A DNA stretch of 64,000 nucleotides from Paraspadella gotoi (Eukaryota > Chaetognatha), in the NCBI GenBank assembly GCA_051294375.1, contig CM119268.1:14997897-15061896 (forward strand). The letters run 5' to 3'. How positions within the stretch are numbered: position 1 is the first letter of the stretch; the number at the start of each line of letters is the position of its first letter. Below the pieces are notes generated by a model. That model was not told where the DNA came from, searched no databases, and saw only the letters and a list, made by a program, of their open reading frames with translations. Below, in pieces: positions 41,015 to 52,652 of this stretch. A program made the translations under genes and the position numbers.

Positions 41015-43087
41015 ATGCGTCGTAAAACAACTTTAGTTTCATTTTCGTACATCAAGGCTAAGTTTCTCATCCTGCTCGCGCTTATATCGTCTTCCACAAG
41101 AGTGAGTAAATATATGTAAAATGATTAATAGGTGAAAATACGACTAAACCAGTGCGATAAATTTGCGACAGTTTCGAAACGTAGAGGGTCGATCGAATGC
41201 CGGGTTCACTGAACTTTCCACCGACTCTTCGCCCCCAAATGATGACGACGACGATAGTTCGTGCCTTCTCATTCACGAGCTTTCGACGGGAGTGTGCATC
41301 CGAGCGGGACTTACCTCGTACCCAACGAAAAAGGGTAATATGGAAACGGGAGGAATGCCTGTAATACTTGGGGCTCGCGATATCTCACCAACAGGCGTAG
41401 GGGTTACGGACCCTCAGTGACCGCCTCCTGTCACCGACATGTTAAGCCCGGCTCCGTCACATTTAAGCCAGAACCAGGATACCCAGCGATTGAACCCGGG
41501 ACGCCCGATTGTCACGAGATGATTTAGCCTACTCAGCCATTGAGACCAGACTGAGGACGGGCAGTAATGAGACAGCTTTAAGTCTTGCTGCCACAGTAAC
41601 ACATTGGTTGTACCAATTACATTAAAAGATCACCATCAAAACGCCATACCATAAGTGATAGCATTACAAATGAATTTGCCACCCTCGTTCAGACCTTCCC
41701 AAGTACATCCACGCTCTCATCCTTTCGGAGAACCGGTTGGCCGTCCTGAACCGAACTCTTGCAATGACGACCTTCACCAAACTCAGGGAACTGGATCTTT
41801 CGAGAAACGTCTTGTCGCTCATTGAAGAAGGAGCGTTGGAGGGAGCCAAGCATCTGAGGAAGCTTGACCTTAGTTGGAATCGGTAGAATACGAATAAAGA
41901 AGATAAGTCGGTTTTGATTTACCCAATTTTCTTTTTACCCTTTAATGATCAGATTGACGCGCATTCACCGCGCCGCCTTTCGCGGTGCACAAAATCTCCT
42001 TGTGCTCGACTTGAGCTACAATCTTCTTGACGTTCTCGAACCCGGCGCCTTCAAAGGACTAAGAAAGCTGAACAGGCTGTGGCTCCAGAGAAATTTAATA
42101 AAAACTATTAGCGAAGACACGTTCGAAGGACTTCGTGGTCCGAATCTCGAATTTCTGTTTTTGCAGGTTACCATAAGTCACTTTTTCGTTTATGCGGAAG
42201 CATTTATTAATTTTATGCATACACTTTCCGAGTTAGATTTAATAGGATAATTCGATATTTGTTATAGCAAAACCAAATAAACACCATCAAGAACGGTAGT
42301 TTCCACATGATGACAAGTTTAGTGATGCTTCAAATCGCCGACAACCTCTTAAAAAACCTTTCCTTGTCGCTCGTCATCGAGATGGCGTCGGTCGCAAGGT
42401 TGGTATCGAAAATTGGGATAACGCGTAGGCGACTCGCGATTAACCTTTTTCGCAGATTTGTGAACTGGGAAGGGAATCCATGGAGCTGCGACTGCAGATT
42501 TTCAAACGAAGCAGTGCAGTCGCTGAAGAACAATTCATTCCAAGGTGCTTTTTTTGTTCGACTAGTATTAGTATTACTTAAGTATTGTGTCGTACGAACA
42601 TTAACCGCCTTACCATGTATTGGTTATTGCTAAACGGTAATTCCATAATCATTTGGCATTTGTCGTCGTTTTTTATAATTTTGTCCTCTATTCACATCGA
42701 TTACAAACTTAACTAACAGTAATTATTACTGTAATATTCTCGCCGTCCTAATTTAAATTTTTTTTTTGCGTCAGAAGAGTTACCAGTAATCCGATGTGTG
42801 ACGACGATGTCGTGCGAAAGCAAAGTTCTTCATCTGACAGAGAAAAGTGATCGAAAAGAGACGGTTTCAGCTTGGTCGGGTAAGTAAATTAAAGTGAGAA
42901 CGTATTACTTTCATAAATTAAGCTGCTAAATTGATCGCTTTTTTCAGGTGGCGCGATTGCTGGTTTGTTCTTCGCCGTTTCATTTACAATAACTTTCGTT
43001 CTTATATGCGTTTCTCTCTCCTGTTGCAAAACTCGAAGACAAAATCAAAATTATGGATCCTCTGAAAATGCATGTTACAATAAATAA
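41015..43087 (+). CDS. Leucine-rich-repeat single-pass membrane protein (8 exons, complete)
   Basis: Likely a cell-surface adhesion or receptor-type LRR protein. Exons: 41015-41101, 41172-41334, 41693-41882, 41953-42166, 42268-42398, 42456-42544, 42775-42879 and 42948-43087. Every phase agrees and the product is 372 residues. The first exon is a signal peptide (basic start, then KFLILLALISSS). LRRs of about 24 residues follow (LRELDLSRNVLSLIEEGALE; LLVLDLSYNLLDVLEPGAF; LNRLWLQRNLIKTISEDTF). An LRRCT-type cap comes next (NPWSCDCRF, then later Cys residues in exon 7). The last exon has a membrane helix (AGLFFAVSFTITFVLICVSL) and a short tail beginning CCKTRRQ. No intracellular signalling domain is present. 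Intron 2 carries an ATGG...GCCACA family element. Ligand and exact family are unknown. Confidence 0.86.
41341..41598. mobile_element. ATGGCAAC...GCCACA family element in an LRR-gene intron
   Basis: Starts TATGGAAACGGGAGG a few bases after the donor of intron 2 and ends CTTGCTGCCACAG. It is collinear with copies A and B at 35.8-36.5 kb and has the same minus-strand box A- and box B-like motifs. GTAATA and GTAACA at the two edges may be a mutated target-site duplication. Confidence 0.75.
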
Positions 43088-43110
43088 TGAAACTTACTCT
43101 CAGATAAGGT

Positions 43111-44344
43111 TCAAACTCCAAAAGAAAATAGCTCCGCTAAGCTTGACTCAAACTCGGCATTCAAACATACCAGAAAAAACGAAAAAAGTTCATTTGTTCT
43201 GTTGTCTAGTTGAATCTCGCTAGAATTTGAATTGTATATCAATACGGAGTTTACTTCCTCGTATTTCCAGCTGACAGACGGGACTTGATTATTCTGTATA
43301 AATGTGACCTGGAGCATCTGAACATTTGCCATGCAATTAAAAATATCATAATATCATCCACCCGTTTTTATTATATCAATAACAATTTGTAAAAGAACAT
43401 TTCAAATCTACTGAATATTGATTTTAAAAAAAATTGTACTTTGTAATTAATTTAAATTACTTTGATTAGAATTAAGAGAAATTTTGTTTTGTTTACAAAC
43501 AACGAATTTGTTTTTATTTTCAAGGAGAAAAAACGTACATGGTTCGTTGTTTGTAAACAAAACAAAATTTCTCTTAATTTTAATTTCAAACGAAACGAAA
43601 CGAAAAGCTCAAAATAACAATTACTTTGATGTAATTAAAAAAAATTTAAATAATGGATTTGTCGAATGTAGTGAACTTTAGCATCCTGAGAGGTAAGTAA
43701 GACAAAGCCATTGAGCAAATATGATATCCAAGTATCTTCTTTCTCCGCCAAAGCATGTCCTGCCAAATCGAATGATATAACATTTAGAGAAACTTTCATG
43801 GCTTTATTTGAATGTCAATGAAATAACTACCAGTTTTTCAAATAGTAGTAACGCTAATATTGAGAAAACTATTTTTCCATGTCACATAATAGGCCAATCG
43901 AGTGCAAATTACGAAAGTTCCACAAAAACGTCTGCAAGATATCTAGTAACAGTAATTTATTTATTAAATTCATGTTTTGAAAACGACATAAATCCGGACT
44001 TACTAATGGATCCACGAAGCTGCATTTTGGATAGGCGTTTTGAAATTCGAAGCTTAACAAATTAAAATCACTTGTCTGAGCGCTCCAAAAGTATCTGCTT
44101 TCCATTCGTAGATCGAAACCATCTAAAGAAGGAAAAACACGATCAAGTTTCTAATGAATTTTTATACTTAGTTGGGTAATGTGGCCTAACCTTGGGTAAC
44201 AGTTCGAGGCCGTATTTCAGCCTTCAGAGTCACCGGTTGTCCTAAAGGCAAAAAGTAGCCACTTGTCCAAATTTGGAAGTAGAATGATGAAATGAATTGT
44301 ACGCATTTTTCATTCCACAACTCGGTGAACACTGTTTCGGCCTC
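43111..44344 (-). CDS. Unrecognised minus-strand gene, fragmentary exon model
   Basis: Exon-like segments on the minus strand: about 44191-44344 (EAETVFTELWNEKCVQFISS to QPVTLKAEIRPRTVTQ), about 44003-44122 (DGFDLRMESRYFWSAQTSDF to FVDP) and about 43111-43320 (MLQVTFIQNNQVPSVSWKYE, ending in a stop). The first two join in phase at a GTTAGG donor and a TTTAG acceptor. The exon between 44003 and 43320 is not resolved, and neither is the 5' end. The sequence looks beta-rich and extracellular but I recognise no family. A long hairpin lies in the presumed intron (43465-43585). Confidence 0.35.
43465..43585. repeat. Long inverted repeat (hairpin), arms about 43 bases
   Basis: The left arm includes TTTTGTTTACAAACAACGAA and the right arm its reverse complement TTCGTTGTTTGTAAACAAAA; both continue into AAGAGAAATTTTG / CAAAATTTCTCTT. 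The loop is about 33 bases. Arms are near-perfect, so this is probably a young foldback element. Confidence 0.85.
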
Positions 44345-44359
44345 CTAGACGAAAACCTA

Positions 44360-46194
44360 ATAAGAAGAAAAAAAAATACCGCGGTTAGAAATTTGCAAGG
44401 TAAAAAGTAATACACTGTTTTACGAGTCGATTGGAGGAATATTTATCAACACTATATTGTAAGAGAAAATGCGAAATAATAAATCTGGGGAAATAAGTTG
44501 CTTTCGGGGTCATTCAAATATAACAGATGTTACCAAGAATTTTTCATATATACGCCTCTCAATTTCAGCGTCCGCGGGACTCTTTTTGACAAGCACCGTT
44601 GGGTGGAGGTCCCGATTGTTGGGATAATGATTGGGTCGAAGATGTGGGGCTCACACATGATTTATGCCGGCCATCTCTTTTTTCTCTCGGCAGAAATATT
44701 CACAGAAGGTGGGGCTTCAAGGGTCGCCTTCATCTACAGACGTAAGAAGAAATTCGCAAAGAGAGCAAGAAGGATGAAGAGAAGAAGCCATGAGGTAATA
44801 CTGCTTTCCTATTGATGTACCGGATGATTGAAAACAAAGTTTTTTTCGTATTTAAATTATTAAAGTAAAATTAGTAACATTTTTTTGCAAAAATCTATTT
44901 AAATGCTAGGCTAAATTTTACTTTCGCCGACCGCGGTTTTCACGGCTTTTGAAAAATCATTTAAAAATATTTAAAAAAAAATTAAAAAAAACTATTCCAT
45001 AATTACCCTAACCCTAAACCCATTTAACCCTAAACCACCCCAAACCCTAAACTACCCTTCACCCTAACCCCGGTCGGCGAAAGTAAAAGTAACCCAAATG
45101 CTATTTAGAATTTAAATACCATTTAGATCTTGATGGGTAAATTAATTTAAATTACCACTATTACATCGGCTCCTAAGAAATTCAGCAACCCTGAGTTTTT
45201 AACTATCCGGGACCAATTTAAGCCTAAAATGAAATCGCTCAGAATTAACGCTTCATGAAAAGTGAAACCAAAAGTTGTTTAATCAAGCGTAGGGCATACT
45301 CACCAATACGAGCCTGAAATCTGAAAAGATCTTTGCGATTTATCTTGGGCTTGAAAAGCAGATAAAATCTTCATGACTTTTATTACTTAATCGAAGAATT
45401 TGGAAAAAGGTGAACGAATATCAAAATATTTAATCCTGTAATTTGTCCATCTTTTTCCAAATTTTCGATGGCTTTAGTTTCAAATTAGTAGAAAAACCTC
45501 TTTCCTTTTTGCTTCTTATGAATGAAGTGATGCGCCGAGGTTTAAACAACTTAACCCGAAAGATGAAAAATATTTCGGCCCAAAAGGAGTAGTTAAATTG
45601 TAGACGAAAATTTTTTTTCTTACTTGTTAATATCGAATCCTGGCTCAAAATTTACATTTATTTAAAAAATATTTTAAGAAACGAAATGACTAGTTTTCAA
45701 ACTTTCTGCCTAATGAAAGAGATTGTAATCGGTAATAATTTATAGGAGCAACAGTAATCACTTACGATACAACTATTACGAATATTTGGTCAATTTTACA
45801 AACAAAAAAAATCCCAAAGAGCTAATATTCAATAAAACACCCCAGAGAAAAAAAAGGGACTAAGAATGTATATAATAATTTTTTTTATTATACATGTATG
45901 TTGTGGTGGCATGATATTGGAGAGCTATCCGGTACCACTAAGGAGAAAAAAGTTATACCCTTTTAAAGCGGTACTAGGTAGTAACGGTTACCATATAAAT
46001 AATAAAGCCATTAATAATCAGAAGTTATAAATGTACAACCAGAAAAAACAATTTCATTTTAATAGGAACAAACAACTACTATTTAGCATTTACATATATA
46101 CATAGGTTACTCGAGGTCGAGCCGTCGTCGGCCTCGACCACATCTTAGAGCTTCCCTCTCGTGACGAGCTCGCCCCTTCCCTACTAACATATAG
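44360..46194. other. Intergenic spacer with one MITE and one unsupported ORF
   Basis: Contains a plus-strand open frame around 44498-44815 ending in a basic stretch (RRKKKFAKRARRMKRRSHE) that I do not recognise and do not call as a gene. It also contains the 44902-45100 MITE and the CLK 3' end at the right edge. The rest is AT-rich with nothing visible. Confidence 0.5.
44902..45100. mobile_element. MITE with CCCTAAA-rich core
   Basis: Inverted ends containing TTTTACTTTCGCCGACCG (44918-44933 region) and its complement CGGTCGGCGAAAGTAAAA (about 45071-45088). The outer parts are more diverged. It is flanked by the direct repeat CTATTTA at 44895-44901 and 45101-45107. The centre is a run of CCCTAA and CCCTAAA units. 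Confidence 0.8.
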
Positions 46195-49100
46195 TCATCT
46201 GCTTATGCTATGGGATCTATCGTCCCTAACTCTCAACCCCATCCGTGAAGATAAACGGGCAGAACTGGGAAGTCGATCGAAAAACGGGTGCTTCAGGGCC
46301 TCACCTAAGGTCACGCGCTTGGCAGGGTCGTACTCTAACATTTTGGCCACAAGGTCGTACAGTTCCCTATGGTCCTCGTCGTCCCTCTTCCCCAAAAAGT
46401 AACGTTTCAGCGGCTGACAAGTTTCCCTCACATAACGACCGGCAGAGCTTCGCTCGTCCCAGTCCAGCCTTCCGCGGTGGAAATACTTGGATTTTCTGCT
46501 TTTCTTTATCATTCTATAAGGTAAGGGCCCCAGAATTCTCTCCATCATGGCGAGATGTTCTTTGTTGTCGTGTGTTTGGAATAGGGTCATGCCTTTAAAT
46601 AGCTCGTAGATGATGCAGCCGATGGACCAGACGTCACAGGGCTGTGCCCATCCGAGCTCGAGTATTACTTCCGGCGCCCGGTAGTGACGCGTCGACACCA
46701 CCGTTGAGTGATGTTCGTCGTCAAAAGTAGCTGAACCGAAATCTATGAGACGAACTGAGCTGTCCAGGACCTGAGTTATCAGTAGCACAAAAAGTTTGGG
46801 TTGGCCCAATAGACCAAAAAAAAAAGACACCGAAAAAAAAAAATTTCTACGTGTGACAAACGTTAAAATTCGCCATCATTATCTCCACAAAACAGATTAA
46901 GCAGAAAAAAACCCCAGTATTTACAAAGCTCACCTCTTTAAATGATTTGCCCCTGGAACTGATTGCCGTGGAAAAGTCTGAATTGACGAAGAGGATGTTC
47001 TCTGGCTTCAAATCAGTGTGAGTTAGACGAGATTCGTGCAAGAATTTGCAGGAGAAGATTAACTGGCGAAAAATAAAGGTTAAAAGTTAGTTCAAACTTC
47101 AAATTGTATCAAAGAAACAAACTTTTAATAGCCAGCTTAGACTAAGTTAGAGACAGTTTGAGTTTAGTTTAAATTACCTGGTACGCAATGTGTCGCACTT
47201 GTTCAAGAGGATAAGGATTGTAGTTATTGTCCTTCATGAAATCGAATACGGAAGTTCCCAAGAGTTCGAACACAATGCAAATGTGTCCACAGAAATCGAA
47301 CCAGTTGAGCATCTTGACACACAAGTTCTTCCCTGTTGCGAAACGAAATAAAATAATGAGAAATAAAATAACAACTCTTCAAACGCAAGGCTCGTTTACC
47401 AAGAAAATTACTCACCACGGGGATCTTGTTTGTTGATCTTCTCCAAAACGTTGATCTCCAGCTTGGCGGCATCCCTGTACTTGTCGACGCTCTTGATGAT
47501 TTTTACCGCTATTCTTGGTCCGTTAGGGTCGAGATGATCCGCAACCTCCGTCACCTTACCGAAGGTTCCCTCCCCCAAGTGACGTAAAACCTCATATCGG
47601 CCGTGGATGAGGTCGCCAGGGTGGTATACGAGATGCCCCTCGGAATCGTCTGTGGTCGGAACCGGCATGCTTAAAAGTTTCGTGTAGAGGGGAATAGCAC
47701 CAGCGGTGGTGTCGGCAGCCGAGAAGGTCGGTAGAAAATGATGTGTAAATCGGGAAAGCTGTAAATGAAAAATGTATATGTGGACATTCATGACCGTTCG
47801 TTTCGTTACATTATCTATACCTTGGAAGTTTCGAAAACCGAGTTCTCTTTGTCGTTGAGAAGTTTGGTGCCACGTAAAACTCGTTTTTCGGCGGCAACGC
47901 TTGGGCTTCTGCCAACGCTACAGCTGCTGTTGCAACGTCGGCTTCTTGAGGTGACGCTATTATTGGCGAGTCGACGGGAGCGTCTTCCATTGTCGTATTT
48001 GGATTGGACACGGCTGGACTTGGTTCCGATATTGACGCGTTTGTGAGACCGAGAGGTACTTGGGTCCTTGCGGGATGTTTTCGAGAGGCTCGCTCGGTAA
48101 TCGTAAGATTTTCTAAAGGAAAAAATATCGATTTGAAAAATTATGTGACCTCTACAGACATATAACCCATAGCGACGATTAATACAACATTAGGAGCATT
48201 TTAAAGAACTGAGTTTAATCAACTTACCTAATCTGCGATCTTGTTTTGTACAATGGAATCTTTATTCGTTCAATGTAGTTCATTGAATCGATTTCACCAT
48301 AGCTGATTGAAAAATAGTAACCGCTTTTAATAATTTTTACGCCTGGGTTAAGTCACCTCATTACAATCATTTATTCGCGCACCAATCAAAAGGCTAAAAT
48401 TATCTCTTAAAAGTGTACAGACATGTCAGGTCAAATATTTATTGTGAAATTTGTTAGTTTACCTATCAATAAAAGTACAACAATATGGTATATCTAAAAA
48501 TAGGGGTAACTTTACAATTCGACGTCCGCAACCATCTCTAGCTACCACCGGTCGGTGCTTTGTTAATCCATTTAATTTTGTTTTCCCTCTACTCGAGCGT
48601 CGTGTCTTAGTCTCAGTCTCTTGTTTTTTTATTCAGTAATATAAACTTTATAATTTTATAATAAATAATAATTGTTTTTATGTTTGAGGTAGAAAATGAA
48701 TGGCATTTTTAATTTTTCCTTTAATATTTTTTATTTCTGTTATATTGAAATTGGTACAACCAATATACATTTGGGTAAAAATTAAGGTTACAATAAATTA
48801 TGGTTAAGAATAAATTAAGATAAGTGTAAGTTAACTAGAAAAATTAGTTAAGGTTAAAAATAAGTTAGGGGTAAGTTAGAGTTAGGGGTAAGTTGCCAAT
48901 AACTTAACCCTCACCCAAACTTACCTCTACCCCCTAACTTACCTCTACCCCTAACCTCTACCCTCTACCCTCTAACTTACCCCTTACCCCTAACTTACCC
49001 TTACCCCTAACTTACCTTACCCTAACTTACCTTACCCCTAACTTACCCTTACCCTACTTACCCTTACCCTAACTTACTCTTACCCCTAACTTACTCTTAC

Positions 49101-49587
49101 CCCTAACTTACTCTTACCCCTAACTTACTCTTACCCCTAACTTACCCTTACCCTAACTTACCCTTACCCTAACTTATTATTTTTAACCTTAATTTATTTT
49201 TCTAGTTAACTTAAACTTATTCTTAATTTATTCTTAACCATAACCATAACCAAAATTTATTGTAATTTTAATTTTTACCCAAATATATATTGGTTGTACC
49301 AATTTCATATAACAAAAATAAAAAATATTTAAAAAAAAATATTATATCTGAATTCCTTTATTTTTTTCCCGAAACGTTATCCTTTTCCGTTCCATTTCGT
49401 TCCTCTTCTTTTTTCAATTAATTCTTTAAGAAAAACCTTGCTCTTCGTTTTCCCATAGTGTTGAAAAGACATCTCACCCAAAGACAGTCTCTTCTTCCGT
49501 AGTAGATTTTATCTTCTTAGTCTTCGAGACATAATCGTAGTCTAAACAATCGTTTGGCGAATGACGGCGACGGCGCGTCTGCGGCAT
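46195..49587 (-). CDS. Clk: CLK/Doa LAMMER dual-specificity kinase (7 exons, complete)
   Basis: Nuclear kinase that phosphorylates SR splicing factors. Exons: 49478-49587 ([19 protein letters not shown]), 48228-48302, 47821-48112 (RS-rich: [21 protein letters not shown]), 47416-47758, about 47179-47334, about 46933-47059 and 46195-46770. All checked phases agree. The kinase domain starts with GEGTFGKV and AVKIIK. The catalytic loop is HTDLKPEN, the CLK-type variant of HRD. The magnesium loop is [13 protein letters not shown] and the activation/P+1 segment [16 protein letters not shown]. The LAMMER signature is [12 protein letters not shown]. It ends after KHPFFDRL and a short basic tail. An alternative frame through exon 3 looks open but is not phase-consistent; the RS-rich frame is. 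Intron 1 (48303-49477) hosts a large foldback element. Family identity is near certain. Confidence 0.93.
48724..49330. mobile_element. Large foldback element with telomere-like core in CLK intron 1
   Basis: Arms of about 150-180 bases, roughly 90% matching by eye, are inverted. Each outer end reads TTGGTACAACCAATATA, then TTTGGGTAAAAATTAA, then TTAAGAATAAATTAAG and GTTAACTAGAAAAA. The centre is about 280 bases of degenerate CCCTAACTTACC units on one side and GTTAGGGGTAA units on the other, so the core is itself largely self-complementary. No ORF. A 15-base piece of its end (TTGGTTGTACCAATT) also occurs at about 41604, next to another element. Confidence 0.85.
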
Positions 49588-51545
49588 TTTGACTTGCATT
49601 GGCGTGGGTCTTCAGGGCGAATACTGAGGCCTCAACTTCGAGTTGAAATAAAATACGTGATAAAAATTGAGAAAAATGTTAGTCTTTGGGACTAACAAAA
49701 AAGAATTGAACACAACTGACGTAAAATACCGTAAATGAGTAAAGTGGCGATGTAAAAGACTACCGTAGAAGTTAGTCTGCCAGCTGAATAAGTAATTTAG
49801 GATTACATGAAACGACTTCACGAACGATGAAAGTCTTGACAAATATTTCATTAAAAAACGAAATTCCGAACAATTTTCGATGAATCTTCAAAAGAAAATG
49901 GCTGAAACAAAGGGAAGTGGAACAGATGCAATTTCAGTGAGGAAAAGAACATTCAAATGTATGCGTGATCAGGGCCTGACTCAGAGAGTTGAATTTGATG
50001 GTCAATTGAGTTTCCGATGGCGATGCGATAGTTTTCGTTCCTTTTCCGTAGGTAGAGTCAAAACAAAAGACATTTTTAATAGTGTAACGAAGTTTCTTTT
50101 TTTGGCGTTTCTAAAATTAACTATTAAGGAAATTTTACTATTTTTTTAATTTTTAATTATTAGACGTGTGGTTCCTGTGAAATCCATGAAAATGATTTAG
50201 TATATTCGGATAAAATCCTTAATTTTCTTTTTGGTGAAACTTTTTTTTAATAAAACAAATTACATTTAAAATAAAAGTAATATTACGCTTAATGCTTATA
50301 GTTCCTCTTTTAAAATGATTTTGAGTACAACTAAAATTAAATATTACACTGGTGCGACTTTCCAGTATTATCATGATAGTTATAGTTATTATTTTTTTTA
50401 GTGTTTTATCAATATTGTTATAATGATAAATAAATAATAATTCTAAGCACCGCTTGTTCAAGACAGCATCTCTTTAATAGTGAAGTCGCGAAGATATTTC
50501 ATGATCACGTGATTAACTTTCATACCGAAAATTATGCTTCTTTGTACAAATTAGCCAAGAGCAAGAGACTAAAGAGAAAGCATATTCTCTGTTACACGAT
50601 TTGTCGGGAATTTGTTTCTCGATTCAGATTGGTTGCACAGCCAGTTACGAAAGAACTTAGAAATTCTAGGAAGAAGTTAGATCGGAAAAAACAAGAGCAG
50701 AGATCACGAGTTTGTGAACACTCCTGTAAACTAGGTTGCGAAAACGGATGTGATTTTATTTTCAGCTTTTATCAACGAACCAAAGATAGACATTTGATAA
50801 TACTTGAATTTCGGCCTGTTGAAAGGCGATATCATTTTGATAAGACTAATCTCTTCAAGAATGTTTTTTTATGCTCAAACTTACAATCCAACCAACCGAC
50901 AAAAAAGTTTCTTTTAAAGTCGAGTCTTTAGCCGCGACTTTTTTGTAAATTTTTTACCAATTGTAATTTTGTTAATTCATTTCTTTTTGAAAACTGTGAC
51001 GACTTGCTTATAATTTTTTTCCCGGAAACTTTGAATTTCATCGATTTCGCCTGTTGTCATTCGCGTTCTCCTATCTTCAAAACTTTTGATCTTGGGACTC
51101 CCAGTCGACAACCTCTTACATTATCTTTCCCATAAGTTTTTCTCCGATTTCAATGTTGATTTAATTTGCTCTTTAACTTTAATTAAACTAATTATCTTTT
51201 AGCTTCTTTAGTTTAGTTAATGCCCATGTGTCTCATTTCATCCACTATAAACTAAATCTCATTTTCGGCTTCTTCTAGTCCCATGCTACCTGTGTCGTTA
51301 TTCAGTTGAAGAAAACAGGTAAACTTTGACGAAGGTACGCTAAATTATTATTTTTAATAATTTTTTTCCTATTAATATGAATGCGAAATAGAACCAATAA
51401 GAGGCCGACGACAGAGGTTTCACTTGTACCTTAATCTACAAATTGACAAGCAAGCTATCAGGACCGATATTTAATTTTAATATTTTTTCAAGGTATAATA
51501 CTAAATACTGAATATTAATTCAGGGGTGTTGTGGAAGACATCGCC
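49588..51545. other. Spacer between divergent CLK and ITIH genes
   Basis: Holds the CLK promoter on the left and the ITIH promoter on the right. Two plus-strand open frames at 49880-50149 and 50509-50931 are described separately or rejected; the rest is AT-rich without signal. Confidence 0.5.
50509..50931 (+). CDS. Unrecognised intronless ORF, basic and Cys-containing
   Basis: A 140-codon plus-strand ORF. It has a Lys/Arg-rich stretch (KELRNSRKKLDRKKQEQRSR) followed by CEHSCKLGCENGCD. The initiator in frame is not a strong ATG context (the frame opens at a non-ATG codon), and I find no family. It could be a remnant of a mobile element or a chance ORF; it is well above the usual chance length in this AT-rich DNA. 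Confidence 0.25.
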   Translation: MINFHTENYASLYKLAKSKRLKRKHILCYTICREFVSRFRLVAQPVTKELRNSRKKLDRKKQEQRSRVCEHSCKLGCENGCDFIFSFYQRTKDRHLIILEFRPVERRYHFDKTNLFKNVFLCSNLQSNQPTKKFLLKSSL

Positions 51546-52580
51546 ATGAAAGGTCACCTGTATTTTCTTGTATGCTTGGTTGGCTGCGTCAGTTTAGTGT
51601 TGACCCAAAGGTGAGGGGAAACAAAAATTTAAAGATTTTATTTTTATTTAAACCGTTGAATACAATTTCACTCTCAAGAGTTCCTTCACTTCACAGTTCT
51701 AAAGGGGATCCTCCGAAGATATATTCTTACCATGTTCGGACCATTATTCAGTGAGTAAAATTTAAAACGTAAGGTAGTATATTTTCTATGTAGGTTCTGT
51801 GTTAACAAAAAAATTCAAAAAACTAAAAAAGGAAAAATAAAAAATTAAAAATTCAAAGATCTCGTTTCGCGACGACCAACATCGTCTCACGGGTGGTGAA
51901 TCCTCACACGGAGGCACAGGAGACAGAGTTTCATGTCACGCTCCCGGAGGCCGCATTTGTTTCTAACTTCATCATGGAGATTGATGGAAAAAACGTCACG
52001 GGTCAGTTAAGCGTCAATTGTCACCGGAAACGTAGTGCTACTGGTTTTATGAGGATGGGCTCGTTCAAAATCACCACAAAAATCCAAACCGATGTTTTAA
52101 ACAATGTTTAAACTTTAAACAATGTTTCAATCTTTCAAGGGGAAATCAAAGAGAAAGAAAAGGCTCAGAAGATATACGACCGAGACAAGAAAAAGGGTCG
52201 CACCGGGGGACAGGTGAAAATTGTGTATGTTTTCGTGTTTATCTGTGTGTGTAAATGAGACTGCGAGAATGTTCAACGCCCCGCCAAAGTTCAGGAGTTC
52301 ACGAATTAAATTCGAATAAAAACAGACTTCTTTTTTGAAACCTGTGGTAGGGCCAAAGTCCGTTATAGTTTATACTATGGAAATCTGTTCTCGTAAAAAG
52401 AACATGGGAGAAAAAAGATAAAAAACTTAAAAAGTGTTACCATTTTCTCGTCCAAATCAAAATGAGTAGACGAGTAAACTGATCTTTGTATTAGAGTGAT
52501 GCCTGTTTCTTAAGAATTTTCTTACTATACTTATCTATATCTAAGGCATGAAATGATTACAGCAAAATGATTATCTCAAC

Positions 52581-52652
<72 letters not shown>

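Noticed and set aside
44498-44815. 105-codon plus-strand ORF with a basic end
   Set aside because: No recognisable family, no clear initiator context and no linked exon; noted in the spacer entry only.
47811-48011. Open frame with an internal ATG ([20 protein letters not shown]) in the CLK exon
   Set aside because: The overlapping frame is RS-rich, joins in phase with exon 2 and exon 4 and matches CLK N-termini; this one does not.
49880-50149. 89-codon plus-strand ORF downstream of CLK exon 1
   Set aside because: The second half is AT-driven hydrophobic sequence and no homology is apparent.
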